A stretch of DNA of 64,000 nt from Daphnia carinata (lineage: Eukaryota; Arthropoda; Branchiopoda; Diplostraca; Daphniidae). The stretch spans positions 19,740-83,739 of the forward strand of contig NW_026712513.1 of the NCBI RefSeq assembly GCF_022539665.2, given 5' to 3'. Position numbers and translations under genes: made by a program. Shown here in pieces: positions 52,280 to 63,644 of this stretch. The number at the start of each line of letters is the position of its first letter. Position 1 is the first letter of the stretch. A model generated the notes under the pieces. That model was not told where the DNA came from, did not search any database, and was given only the letters and a program-made list of their open reading frames with translations.

Positions 52280-52736
52280 TGTTACAGTTTCTTCATTTAT
52301 ACCAACAAACTGACACATTTATACATACAAAACACATTATTCAAGACACGTACACGACACTATAACACAGACATTCAACAAAGCCATTCAACACAATTCA
52401 TACACACACATACAACAAGGCATTCAACACAATTATACACACAATACTTACAACACATATACTAATTTACACTCACGTCGCGAAGGGAAGCCAGCAATCC
52501 AGCAAAGCTCCTTCTTAAGGACTAACGCGAGGGCGGCCAGCCAACGGCAGAGCCCCCTCTTAACGTCCTGTCGGATCTCGGGCCAAATCCCGAGTCCCAG
52601 AGTAAGTGAAAGAGAGGCCTGAGGTCGACTCCCGTTCGACCTGACCTCTATGGAAAAGGAAGTGAAGTAACAAAGTTGGGGACAGATGGCAGCACTTGGA
52701 ACACATGACAGACAAAAGAGGGCAATAATTGCAACA
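52280..52736 (-). repeat. 5' LTR of the TRIM element
   Basis: On the minus strand it begins TGTTGCAATTATTGCCCTC and ends AAACTGTAACA. Contains simple-sequence runs of ACACA type near 52320-52450. Confidence 0.78.
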
Positions 52737-53240
52737 CTGTGTAAATGCAAACTGGAAAAAATATTTACATTTCATTTTGCTATTCAATTAAATAGCGAAA
52801 GATAAATACATTTTAAACACAACAACTTGTGGAAGTTAGTCCACAACTCAACAATGCTTGTGGACTAACGCAATGAATAAATGCGACTTTGTGCTAAGCG
52901 ACTGTATAAATAAATTCATTGCAATTTTACGAAGAACCATGATATATTTCCCACAAAGGTCATAATGCACAAGTCTGTTCAGAAATTACGATGTTGTACG
53001 AACACTAATTAAAATCGCCTTCATCCGCTTTATGTAATAAAAACTAAAAACACGTAGATTGAGTAACGACATAATAGCTGTATTCAATATTTCAGGTATA
53101 AACCAAATGCGTATGGGGCGACTAGTTATTGCATAAACACAATGCAGGGAAATACTCATTTTGGAACGAGGGCAGCCAATAATAAAACAAGATCTAATTA
53201 TTTTTAACTATTGAGCTTGACGGACAACGTATTTTTACGA
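52737..53240. other. Intergenic, nothing recognised
   Basis: AT-rich sequence between the TRIM and the 3' end of the tyrosine-rich gene. It presumably contains that gene's 3' untranslated region. No repeats or ORFs worth listing. Confidence 0.5.
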
Positions 53241-54430
53241 TTAATAATACCTGGGACGCTCAGTGTAATAGCTTGGTGCAGCATACGGTGTGGTGTAGTA
53301 CTCGGGGGCCGTTGTAGTATAGTATTGGGGAGCCTCAGTGAAGTAAGATGGAGCTGCGTAAGTTGTGGTGTAGTATTCTGCTTTCTTGATGTAGTACTCC
53401 GAGGCTTTCGTCATGTAGTATTCAACAGCCTTGGTGGTGTAGTATTGCGGAGCCTCGGTGTAATAAGCCGGGGCAGCGTAGGTAGTGGCGTAGTACTTGG
53501 GGGTTTCGGAATAGTAGCTCGGAGCAGCATACGTTGTGGTGTAGTATTCCGGCGCCTTGGTGGTGTAGTATTGCGGAGCCTCAGTCTGGTAATACTTGGG
53601 AGCTGCAGTGTAGTAAGCCGGGGCAGTGTACGTTGTGGTGTAGTATTCAGCCTTCTGTGTGTAATACTCCGGGGCTTTAGTCGTGTAGTATTCAGGAGCC
53701 TTTGTGGTGTAGTATTCAGGAGCTTCGGTGTAATAAACTGGAGCAGCATACGTGGTGGTGTATTGTGGCGCCTCAGTCGGGTAGTAGCTTGGGGCTGAGT
53801 AATACTTGGTAGCTTCGGTGTAGTAAGCTGGAGCGGCGTATGTTGTGGTGTAGTACTTGGGAGGCTCGGTATAGTAGCTTGGCGCAGCATATGTTGTGTA
53901 CTCGGGAGCCTTTGTAGTGTAGTACTGAGGAGCCTCACTGTAATAGGCTGGAGCGGCGTAAGTCGTGGTATAGTATTCAGCAGCCTTCGTGGTGTAGTAT
54001 TGAGGAGCCTCTGTGTGGTAAGACGGGGCAGCATAAGTTGTGGTGTAGTAGCTAGGTTCCACGTAGTACGAAGGAGCAGTCGTTGGGTAGTAACTTAGAG
54101 CAGCGTAAGACTTCGGGGCTTCAGCGTAGTATGCAGGCTCAGCATAGTAAGACGGGGCAGCTACGGGGTAGTATGTTGGAGCCACGTAGTACTTGGGCGC
54201 CTCTGTCGTGGTGTAGTACGACACAGTTGTTGTGTAGCTCGGAGCTGAGTAATATTTTGAGGCCTCAGTGTAGTAAGACGGAGAAGCGTAGGTTGTGGTG
54301 TAATACTCAGGGGCCTTTGTGGTATAGTAGGCGGGAGCTTCGGTGTAGTAGCTTTGAGTGGCGTACGTTGTTGTCTAATAATACACTGGCGCCTCTGTGT
54401 AATAGCTCGGTGCAGGGTAGTACTCGGGCT
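53241..54430 (-). pseudogene. Tyrosine-rich repeat protein (YYTT/YAAP type), 5' truncated
   Basis: About 330 codons of the imperfect repeat TEAPxYYTTTYAAPSYY, rich in Tyr, Pro, Ala and Thr, end in ERPRYY and a stop. Proteins of this composition in crustaceans are usually secreted, cuticle or egg-envelope type. Here no signal peptide and no ATG precede the repeats: the apparent start at 54224 is GTG. A TAG lies in frame at 54375-54377, and at 54430 the repeats give way abruptly to VDAC sequence. The 5' end has been lost. A fragment of a second copy is at 40031-40200. Confidence 0.75.
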
Positions 54431-54737
54431 AATCTAGAAACAGGTGTCCAACTTGCCTGGACTGCCGGTTCAAATGCCACCCGATTCGGTATTGGTTGCA
54501 AGTACCAGTTAGATAACGACAGTGCAGTCCGCGCCAAGATCAATAACGCTTCCCAGCTTGGCCTTGGCTATCAGCAAAAACTCCGCCAGGGTACGTTGTA
54601 ACTGAAAGTTAAATCATATTGAGGCTTATTCTTTTTCGTATTCAGGTGTTACCATTACCCTATCGTCAATGGTTGATCTGAAAAACTTCAACCAAGGAGG
54701 TCACAAAATTGGTATGGCGCTGGAATTGGAAGCCTAA
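54431..54737 (+). pseudogene. VDAC (mitochondrial porin) 3' fragment
   Basis: Two exons, 54431-54590 and 54646-54737, joined by a 55-base GT-AG intron, encode the C-terminal strands of a voltage-dependent anion channel: [39 protein letters not shown], then GGHKIGMALELEA and a stop. This is roughly the last 80 of about 280 residues. All upstream exons are missing because the fragment begins mid-exon at the junction with the tyrosine-rich gene. The coding part is undamaged, so the rearrangement is recent or the rest lies elsewhere. Confidence 0.9.
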
Positions 54738-54825
54738 TTCAAGAAACGTGTTTTAGCTTCTCTTGCGCATTGTGCTAGTTTCTCATGTAACTTTAATCAT
54801 TGGCAATTATGGCAGAACCTTAGGA

Positions 54826-54831
54826 AATAAA
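54826..54831 (+). promoter_or_regulatory. Polyadenylation signal of the VDAC fragment
   Basis: AATAAA about 90 bases after the VDAC stop codon. Confidence 0.5.
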
Positions 54832-55238
54832 GATCCGTTCCAGTAGTATTCAGTAGGTGATTAATTTGTCTGTCGGCAATGCGAGCTCTTTACAATTGCG
54901 CCTAATTTTACTTCTTTGGCGCTGGAGCTGGCTAAGTTGTTGAACAAAGTAAACTGACCTACTTCAATTGTATTTCTTTGGTGAGATTAGTTGGGCATTA
55001 GCATTTGAAGAACTAGAAGTGCATCTTTAAATGCCAGTGCCTGATCGAGAATACACAAGTAATGTCGATTGGAACCCATTTAAGTAGCATTCAACTTAAT
55101 GACCGAACGGTTCGAAAGATGCTTGCTTTATATGCACATATTTTATTCAGCTTTTCATCGAGTTAATATTACACAACTGCAACAGTCAATATTGAATACA
55201 CTAGTAAAATAAATTCAGATGTTCAAAGATTTTCTTTT

Positions 55239-55921
55239 TCATATTTCATAGTTCCTAAACTTTTCTAGGATGGAATTGTATGAACAATATTGTGAACCAA
55301 TTTTAGGTGAAAGCTTACTTTGTTTCAGTTTTATTATCTCTGACTTGCTACTGCTTGATCGTAGCATTTTTTGTTCATGTTTTGGTATGGCCCAGTGGAG
55401 AACCTGTGTTAATTTTAATATTTCAATCTATTTTACTTTAAACCTACATAGAAAGACATCCTGATGTTGCACATATAATACTTACGGCAGTAGATCGTTT
55501 ATTTATGACAATCCATTGCTTGTATGAAATTGTTATTCCACTTGTTTTCCATCTGCCATAATCATTTCGCTTTTCTGGGTCACAGAGCACCTCCTTAGCT
55601 TCCTGTTGGAATGACCAGAAATTAACTGTATCTATCACATTACTTGGTTAATGTGCAGAATCTATTTACCTGAAGTTTTTGAAACTGAGTAGTGGACTTG
55701 TCATATGGATTCTTATCAGGATGACAACGTAATACTCTGTGTTTGTATTCCGTTAATATTTGGTCAACCTATTTATGTATGAAGTGAATATAAAGAACTA
55801 AAAAAAAAAAAGAACAAACAGCACAAATCTGACCGAAACTTACACTGGAGGAATCATCGCAAACTAATGTGTAGTAGTAGTCATCTTCCAGGCATCGCTC
55901 ATTGAATGTAATTGCATCCAT
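55239..55921 (-). CDS. DNAJC12: DNAJC12-like J-domain protein, right copy
   Basis: This is an Hsp70 co-chaperone of the DNAJC12 type, which in animals assists aromatic amino acid hydroxylases. Minus-strand exons are 55844-55921, 55670-55768, 55486-55602 and 55239-55403, in frame with GT-AG introns, giving about 152 residues. Features: YYYTL near the start, CHPDKN in exon 2, LHWAI in exon 4, and the family's C-terminal KFRNYEI. A 54-base GTAAGC...CTAG stretch in exon 4 could be a further in-frame intron. Two normally conserved J-domain positions are changed (V for G in LGCD, G for D in NDYDRW), so activity is uncertain. AATAAA on the minus strand lies about 95 bases past the stop. Confidence 0.85.
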
Positions 55922-56066
55922 ATCGTTAACCAAAAACAAGAGTACATATGGCAATACGGCAATCCGTTTTACCCAAATAAAAATAAAAAATATTGGGTTT
56001 TTTTTCTGTTTGACTTCTATCGCCATCTACCGGTCACATTTCTAGTTAATTGTCTATACACTGACC

Positions 56067-56790
56067 GAAAAAATTTTTAAGCCCGACTAAATATGCCCGA
56101 CTTAATAAGCCCGACTTTCTGTTTTTTTACGGGTTAATTCAAAAAATAGAAGTCTGATATAAAAACATACCCCATTTTCATGATCAGCGATTAATTTCGC
56201 ATCGGAATACTGTATTTTTAATGAAATCTAGGATTTGAGGAAAAATGGAAAAGCGAGAAGGCCTTCTCACTTTTGCAATTTTGGCAAAATTTTAGATTTC
56301 GCTTTAAATACGTGGTTTCGATGCAGAATTGAACGGGCATCACGAATATGAGGGTTGTTTTTCTCGTGGAACTCATAGTGTTTTAATAAAACGTAAAAAA
56401 CGGGGAAGTTGGGTTTAAAAAAATAAGCCCGACTTTATCTTTAAATTACGATTATTTCAAAAACGGCTTACTTGAAAATAAAACAAATGGTTTTTTCTGA
56501 ATCCGCGTTAAAATAGGGTTATACTGTGGGATTTTCATCGCATTCCGTGAGATTTCGATTTTTTCCGATTTTGACAAAAGTGAGAAGGCTATAGCCTTCT
56601 CTCTTAGCAATTTTGACAAAATGTTAGATTTCGCTTTAAATACATGGTTTCGATGCAGAATTGAACGGAGATCACGATTGTGAGGATTGTGTTCTCGTGG
56701 GACTCAAAGTTTTTTAATAAAACGTAAAAAACGATAAAGTTGGGTTAAAAAATAAGCCCGCGCTTATATTGTCGGGCTTAAAATTTTTTC
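56067..56790 (+). mobile_element. MITE-like element, complete right copy
   Basis: The 724-base element is bounded by imperfect inverted repeats GAAAAAATTTTTAAGCCCGAC and GTCGGGCTTAAAATTTTTTC. It consists of two diverged halves, each with a palindrome: GAGAAGGCCTTCTC (56255-56268) and GAGAAGGCTATAGCCTTCTC (56582-56601). Between them the phrase TTTCGATGCAGAATTGAACG is repeated. No coding capacity. A target duplication is not obvious. Confidence 0.75.
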
Positions 56791-56912
56791 CTATTAAAAA
56801 ATAATAGCATTAAATCTAGATAACTATAGATGATTCTGATTAAAAATTACTCAAGGAACATGAAAATGGAATTTGTCTTTACGTAGAGTTTATACTTTTG
56901 GAGTAATCTAAA

Positions 56913-58137
56913 ATATGAAATAAATGTGTGTGCGAAACGAAACCATTACTAGCGCGCCAGTACGCTACAGCGCTAGCGTGAAACATCAAACTTCTTTGAT
57001 TATTCAACGTTTGCATATGTATTTTATGTATATACTTGCATGCATATGCATATGTATTATACCTGAACATGTAGACTCAATCTTTAACGCATAACCCAAA
57101 AGGTAACTAACGTTCAAAAAATCCTTTGTGGAATATTCATGGTGACAACTGAATGGATTGTAATTACGAACAACCATTATCAACTAGACTTGATAAGTCC
57201 TGGGAATGTGGCATAAGGTCATTGTTTTCCAAAGCGGAAATTTAGAAACCGTGATTGTTAAAGTATTATGGCCCAACAGACGCGATGAGCTGCATGCAGG
57301 GCTACTTATACGTTTGGATATGAATGCAAAAAATAAATAATGACAAACCTACATTAGCTTTAACTTACTTTCCCTTCACAACTAGAATAGCACCAAGCCA
57401 ATGCATGAATGCACTAGTGCCAAAATCGGCCGCAAGGTGATATGGAGTATTCTTGCATGTCATTAACGGTGCGTGATGCCACGCCCTAATTCGTGAGTGC
57501 TACATAATAATTGAAAATTTTAAACATTTACTCAAGTGTTTTGTTTATAATTACCTTGGATGTTGTTTATCACTATTTTCTGAATACAGTTCATTTATTA
57601 CATTGTGCAATAGTTTCACTGAATTTAAATGAGAATTAGTTTAAGACGGAAAATGCCCGCTAGCGTTATCAACATGGTTTGGGGTCGTCATTCACGGTAT
57701 ATAATAGTTGCGTGAACATCTTTAACGTAGCGGCACTTGAACAATGACTGGGTATGGTACCCTCCCAATGTTGGGAACTAGTACCAAGAGTCTGTAAGCA
57801 ATTACAACTCGAAACGTCAAGCGTTGGTATGATGATGATGGCACCCACAATGATTGGTCCACCAATCATTGGCCCCCATTCCAATGCAGAACTGAATAGA
57901 GATGTAAGAGCTATCAGCTGATGCGAGATGGGGATCATATAGTACAGCAATATGATCTCCATCGGGGCAGGTCTGGAGGATACTAGTATGTCAGTCAAGT
58001 GCTTAGCGCAACCTTTTTGGCTATTTTTTCAATAATTAAAATAAAAACTGTCAAACCGAAACTCCTATCTCTGCCGAATATTTAAGCATTTCCTTAACAT
58101 ATAAAAATCTAAGGGCGAAATGAGGAAATAGCCATTA
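56913..58137. repeat. Duplicated host segment, right copy
   Basis: Counterpart of 50323-51547, same length (1,225 bases). It ends where the SLC38-like exon begins. Same ORF (57669-57998) as the left copy. Confidence 0.9.
57369..57485 (-). pseudogene. Ankyrin-repeat-like exon, right copy
   Basis: Matches 50779-50895, with the same TTAG and GTAAGT boundaries and the NTPYHLAA core. An isolated exon. Confidence 0.55.
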
Positions 58138-60056
58138 TCTGGGCTGCTGCATTGCCTATCTGGTTGTACTTGGCGATCTCGGTCCAGAAATATTAATCAA
58201 AATAGGTGTAAATTACTCCTTGCAGTCAGCACGAATACTTATTCTTATGGCAGGTAAGCTCTCTACTGGATGCCAGTGATATTATTTCCATAAGGTTCTA
58301 AAATATATAACTTAATCATACAGGAAATGGCATGTTCATCATATACCTCTGTGCCTCTTGAGAGATATTGAAACATTGGATGTAGTGTCAACAGTTTCTG
58401 TGGCTATGTAGTACATGTTATTGGTTTTGAAAGCATGTACATGATTCCCTGCCCTTAATTATGTTTTATGCATCCTTCTACATGAAGTATGCTACCAAAA
58501 TAACAGTGCAGTTATGACAGATTTTTTTTTTTTTTTTCAGTCCTTCTTTGAGGCTGGTGTCCAGGGCCTAACCGAAGGAATGTCTTCAAATATTGAAGTA
58601 TGGAAAATGGGGGGTGTACTCCAATGCGTACCGATATTTTCCATGGCTTTATGATGCCAAACGTGAGTGGAAATATTTAAATTGACAAGGAGAATGCCAG
58701 ATTTAATGATCAGCTTTTTAAATGCATAGGCAGGTGTTCGAAGTATACCAGAACCTTCCCTAAAAGCAATGGATCGAGTAATATCGACAGCCATTGATTT
58801 GTGCACTTTTATGTACATGGGGGTAGGAATAGCTGGCTACCTAGCCTTTGCGGATACGCATTTTACTGGCAAGTCAACATATTGTAAACTTTTTGCCTAG
58901 GAAAATCTGACGAATTTCATTGGGTCATATTTTGTCTCGACTAGGCAATATCCTCATAAGTTTTGCGCCGTCTTTTGTAACTGACCTTATGAAAGTGGGA
59001 TTCCTGCTATCGATTATCTTGAGCTTTCCGTCGTGTGTTTTGCCCTGCAGGACAAGCTTTCATTCATTAGTGTATGGAAAGGTAAAGCGTTAATTCATTG
59101 ATGATGTAATCGTTATGCCAAAGTGTTTGCTTTTGTTTGTTTTTTAAGTTGAGGAATCCCTTCAGACGTCTGAAACTAGTGGCGGGATGTCAGGAGGAAC
59201 AACCGGCTCACTTTCGGATTTCCGTTTCAAAATCCTGACATTCATAATCGTCACGGCAACCTTAATAATAGGTAAAGTTTATTGAAATCTAGTACAATAA
59301 GATGAAAAAGAAAATATAAATGTCGATTGGTGTCTGTTGGTATCTGCATTCCGAATGTCGAGTTCGTTTTAGGTCTGGTGGGTGCCACTTCAGGAACGGC
59401 AGTTTGTTGTGTTGCGCCTGCGTGGATTTATCTGCAAGTTGTCCCATCGACTTCTGGTGAACGCTGGATTGCCAAAGTGGGTCTTCGAAGAATTTTGTCA
59501 CTCGCAATAACTAAAGAATTCTCCGTGCGTTAGGTACTGTTCGTGTGCGGATTGATTATTCTTCTTTTGGGCACCGCTGCCAATATTTATGCAGAGGAAG
59601 AATACTCGGAAACTCGCGCTGAGGTCATCATTCCGCCTAGTTTAAGGGAAATCGAAGCCAAATTTGACCTTCCGTTGCCTCAGTCATCGCCAGCAGTAGT
59701 CATGATGGACAACTTCAACAGACTTGGTGATAATTCCTTCAATGATCCTCTTAGCTTCAATAGGTCAGCATTCGGTTTGGGATTTCATTCCCAGATTATC
59801 GTTTAAGTTGTTGTGTTTTTCGTCTCGCTTTTTTATTCTTATTCAATACTATCATTAGGACAATTTGATCTACTACATAGATCTTTTATTTACTGGTTTT
59901 CGTTCATTTTCAGGAGAAAAAAACGAAGAATTGGGATCCAATAATGATGTAACAGCCGCGATTGAAGAATTAGCAATTTCAAATATTAGTCTGGCGGTTG
60001 TGCAATCGGCAGTTCCAGCAGTCCAGATACAAATAAACCGTTGCATTAATCCATAG
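58138..60056 (+). pseudogene. SLC38-family amino acid transporter (SLC38A10-like), decayed and 5' truncated
   Basis: Exons recognisable on the plus strand are 58138-58253 (CIAYLVVLGDLGP), about 58325-58437, 58541-58662 (GVLQCVPIF), about 58730-58868, 58945-59081 (LMKVGFLLS, FPSCVLPCR), 59154-59271, 59340-59476 (IPNVEFVLGLVGAT), 59534-59763 and perhaps 59914-60056. These correspond to the middle and later membrane helices of SLC38A10-type transporters. Damage: the 5' exons are absent at the duplication edge, a TAG lies near 58404 and a TGA at 58652-58654, and one splice acceptor reads TG instead of AG (59338-59339). The intron at 58869 has a GC donor. The family assignment is from memory. Confidence 0.75.
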
Positions 60057-60270
60057 AGAGAACTACCACAAGCTCCCACAGTGCACGTGTGCTTCCCCTC
60101 AACGTGAAGTGAAACAGGTGAAAACCATCGAGATAAAAGTACCAAGATCAGTTTGGTGCTCAACCAATCTGATTGTGTGTGCAAAACTGTGTTATTCCTG
60201 TGTGAGCAATTACTGAAGTCAAAAGCGGACTTTCTACGTATAATCTGCGGTATTTACACCATAAGAAAGG

Positions 60271-60625
60271 AGACTAACAAATAGCATATCGAGATGAGAT
60301 ACATTGACTATATAATAATATTATGACTCAAGCTATAGAAGAGAGAATTCATGTGTGAATTTAGTCCAAGGTTGAGCATCGAACTGGGTTTCAACCTTAG
60401 TATGTTGATACCCGCAGCCAGACGCTTTACAAATAAGCTATGATAGTTATACAGTCGCTGATCAGACTGGCAAATAGCATAGCAAGAAGAAAACATTGAC
60501 TATACAAAATGATCGTGCGTTGACTCAAGGTATACGAGACTGAAATTATATGTGACTATAGCTCAATGGTTGAGTATCGGCAAGCTATGCCGAATATTAG
60601 GGTTTAATACCCAATAGTTGCAGAA
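60271..60625 (+). repeat. Diverged 193-base tandem duplication with tRNA-like core
   Basis: AGACTAACAAATAGCAT (60271) recurs as AGACTGGCAAATAGCAT (60464), followed in both by ACATTGACTATA and later GGTTGAG. The second unit contains a tRNA-like fold at about 60554-60615: D-arm GCTC/GAGT, anticodon stem TCGGC/GCCGA, and a B-box-like GGTTTAATACC. Confidence 0.5.
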
Positions 60626-62508
60626 AGTGTAATTGGTGTCATGTGTGTGTGTATGTTTCTGGTGTCAATTATGTAAATGTGTCAGTTGTAATAAAATGTG
60701 TGTGATGTATAAATGTTTCCTAATAATTAATAATACAAAAATTACAAAGTAATCATGGGTTGTTAATGCCATTGACAGTCATTTGCCATGATTGTGTAGC
60801 TGAAGATAGTTGCGTAAGACGAAGTAGGAAAAAAAATCGCCGTATCGTGATACAGAAAAAAAAATACAATTAACTCAATGTAACAATCAGGTGTGTAATT
60901 AATTTTAAAATAATACCATTCGCAGGACGAGAAAAGATTTTTCGAGCCGCAGAAATAGAGGATAATATTTTCAATGACATTTTTTACTATTCAGTATGTT
61001 TAAAAAGATTTTAAGAAAAAAAAAGATTATAGGGTTTTAGTGCAATTGACACGAGTGATGCATCATTACGGGTCAAAATGTTTCTCTTCCCCATGTGACA
61101 CAAATGTCGGAACTGTTATGATGGCCGTAACGTCACGTCACGTCACGTCACCATCCAATACAGTCTTTAACGTTGGCATTTTTCCAACTATTTGAAGTTT
61201 TTCTTTTTCGAACACATTAAATATGAGACTGATGATTAATGAAGAACCGCGACATCTGTTTGGTCAATACTCACAAGTATACATTCATTTGTTTGATGTC
61301 AAATCGTTCGGTGGCAAAAGTTCTTCTTCCAGAAGACTCATTTTCTGAAAAAAAAAATGTTTACGATGAGAAAGCTTCATCTAGGCAGACGATGGACAGG
61401 TTAAAATATTTGAAACAACAAAAGAAAACACATGTCATAGTTTAGAATGATCGAATAAACGCTCATGAATATTATAGCAGAAACAAATACGATCAACTGA
61501 AAGTGTAGCGATCCACGTTCTGATGCAAATGAGAGATTCTTTGGCGCTGTTGCTGTATCGTTAAGACATTGCCATCTTTTCAAAATGGATTTCCTACTAA
61601 ACACCATGCCTTTTTTCATAGAATATTAGCCAAATCATTTTGAAAAATAAAAAAAAACATGCATTTACCTAGTTGACGAACAACGTACCTATCTTGCCTA
61701 ACTCCTCGTTCCTCTTAGTATCTTCACATCTACATTGTTCAGACATAGTATGTCCCTTTAATGAACTAAAAGACAAAAAAAAAAAATAATTAACACAATT
61801 ACGTTTTCAGAAAACATGTACAAGAAACCTATTTACCTTGTTGACAGAAATGACACCAGAATAGTACTTTAAAATAATGGTGTTTCGTGTCAATCGTACT
61901 GATTTTTGTTTTGTTTTGTTTTTTTTTGCTTGTTTTTTTTTTGTGTGGGATAACGATTAAGATTTTCCAATTTTTCTTTTCATTATGGCCAATTAAGTTA
62001 GACTTAAGCACTAATCAAAGAAATACAATTGCTTCGACATCTCAAACCTCCGGGGGAGCAGGAGATGGCGTGTAACGATTAGTCCCAAATAGAAATAAGT
62101 AGTTCTAAAGTTCAGCACTAGGTGACGTGTTTCCTCTTCTTGAATGCTCATGTTGTTATTATTGAAGTTAGAAAAACAGTAGTCTTGATTTCCAGCGCCA
62201 GATGGCATCCTATTATTATCTATATATACTTTTCTAAATGTTGTTGTAATGAAGCCAGATGGCGCTTGCCGGAAGAGCTGTCTAAGCTGGACGGCTTGAT
62301 CGTGAACGGTTATATTTGACAAGTGCTCTTCACATTTCTTGTGTGGTTTTGTTCTGGATTTATGTAAGGTTATTCTCGTGTTGTAAGTTTGCGTTAAGGG
62401 AATTTGGTTGGATTTCGTATAAACGCATTTCTTATATTATTAATATTGTTTGTCAAGTGTTTACCTTTTGTGTTATCCAATCGTCTCGTGAACGTAATAT
62501 AAGGTTGC
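60626..62508. other. Intergenic, nothing convincing
   Basis: AT-rich with scattered short A and T runs. Short ORFs (61239-61445, 62011-62322, 62316-62513) resemble nothing known and have no supporting splice or start context. Confidence 0.4.
61131..61150 (+). repeat. Four tandem CGTCA pentamers
   Basis: CGTCA repeated four times makes a run of overlapping TGACG/CGTCA half-sites, the CREB/ATF core. Could be a regulatory site or a microsatellite. Confidence 0.6.
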
Positions 62509-62820
62509 AGTAAAAAAGTCATCAAACTTTTTTGTTTAATCATATTTATATTTTTTACCATTTAACAATTTCACCTTTTTGCTCATGTATAAAAGTTATA
62601 TATATATTTTTGATTTTTGCACATTCTCTTGACCTTTCGTTAGTGGCCAAACCACGTTATCAATTGCTCGTGTAATCAGTCCATCATAACTTTTTTGTTT
62701 GACTTCATATTTATATTTTTTTTGCATGATTACACGCATTATCCTTTACACAGCTCATGTATAAAAGTTATATTTATTTTTACACAGTGTTTGATTTGCC
62801 CTTGATTCGTTAGTGGCGTT
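62509..62820 (+). repeat. Diverged 162-base tandem duplication
   Basis: Both units contain ACTTTTTTGTTT, CATATTTATATTTTTT, CTCATGTATAAAAGTTATAT and CGTTAGTGGC in the same order, starting about 62521 and 62683. Confidence 0.6.
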
Positions 62821-63088
62821 TCCAGTCCTAGTATCGCCCTCCCCCCAGGCTGATATCCTTATTCCATGCGAAATCCCGGAGACGAGGGGCATGCTTTACC
62901 CAAAGTACACCTTAATACACTGATAAATAATAAAAAAATTATATATATATAATTTAAGACAAGCACATTTTTTAATAAAAAAAATATATGCCGCAAAACC
63001 ATAAATAGAGACCTACGTGGCAAGAACGAAAATAATGAGTTCCGCTCGGATCATTGAAGGCATGCCAGTGTATTGTTATACAAAACTA

Positions 63089-63370
63089 TCATGGCACGGC
63101 TTGTAAATAATGGAACACGAGGCAGCTCATCCATGTCAATATCGGCAATTCATACGATAAGTTTGTTTTTTTCGCTAGTTTATTCAGTTTATGCTTTCCT
63201 TTCATTTTTCGTTTTCTTAATGTTGATTTATCCCTTTTCTGTTGTTGTTCCTTTCTCTTTTCTTGTTCTTCGATGCGTTCAACCAACTTCTTTCTCGTTT
63301 GTGATGTTGATTTTATTCTCTTTCTTAATTGGTTTATCAAGCTCGCAATCAATTCCACATTTTTTTTAAC
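63089..63370 (-). other. Possible exon of a lysine/glutamate-rich protein
   Basis: The minus-strand frame is open from an AG acceptor-like CAATAG to a stop. It encodes a basic coiled-coil-like stretch (RKKLVERIEEQEKRKEQQQK). A second basic stretch, open between TTTCAG and GTAAAC, lies at about 63456-63570, but the two do not join in phase. Composition alone can create such ORFs, so this is weak. Confidence 0.2.
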
Positions 63371-63644
63371 CTATTGCTCTTAGAATTCTTTTATCTGTTA
63401 TAATACAGAAAAGTAAAATTAGTTGAAGGTCTATTTTTTTTTTGTCGAAATCAAAGTTTACCTTGGCATCTGTTATTTTTCCTTTGTTTGTTTAGTTTCT
63501 TCTTCTCCAACTTATCTAACTTCCGTTTAAGTTGAGTTTTCATTTTATCAGAGTCCTGCTTTTCCCCTGAAATTGGATGGCATATGCTGGCTTGCCTTCC
63601 TTAAACAAAAAGATTATAGCACATACATACCTTACTAGCCTTTG

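Larger units (their letters stand above)
51553..52736 (-). mobile_element. TRIM element (miniature LTR retrotransposon)
   Basis: Two related terminal repeats (51553-51935 and 52280-52736) flank a 344-base non-coding interior. On the minus strand the left end of the interior has a tRNA-Leu primer site and the right end a purine-rich AGGAAAGGCC before the second LTR. A 4-base target duplication CTGT (51549-51552 and 52737-52740) brackets it. The LTRs are clearly diverged and unequal in length, so the insertion is older than the gypsy elements. No coding capacity. Confidence 0.82.

Noticed and set aside
53211..53798. 195-residue plus-strand ORF, valine/serine-rich
   Set aside because: It is the antisense shadow of the tyrosine-rich repeats; repetitive DNA keeps several frames open.
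53411..54034. 207-residue threonine/leucine-rich minus-strand ORF
   Set aside because: An alternative frame of the same tyrosine repeats, with no start context or independent motif.
58652..58654. TGA in the SLC38-like exon read as selenocysteine
   Set aside because: This family has no selenoproteins, and other damage is present, so a nonsense mutation is simpler.
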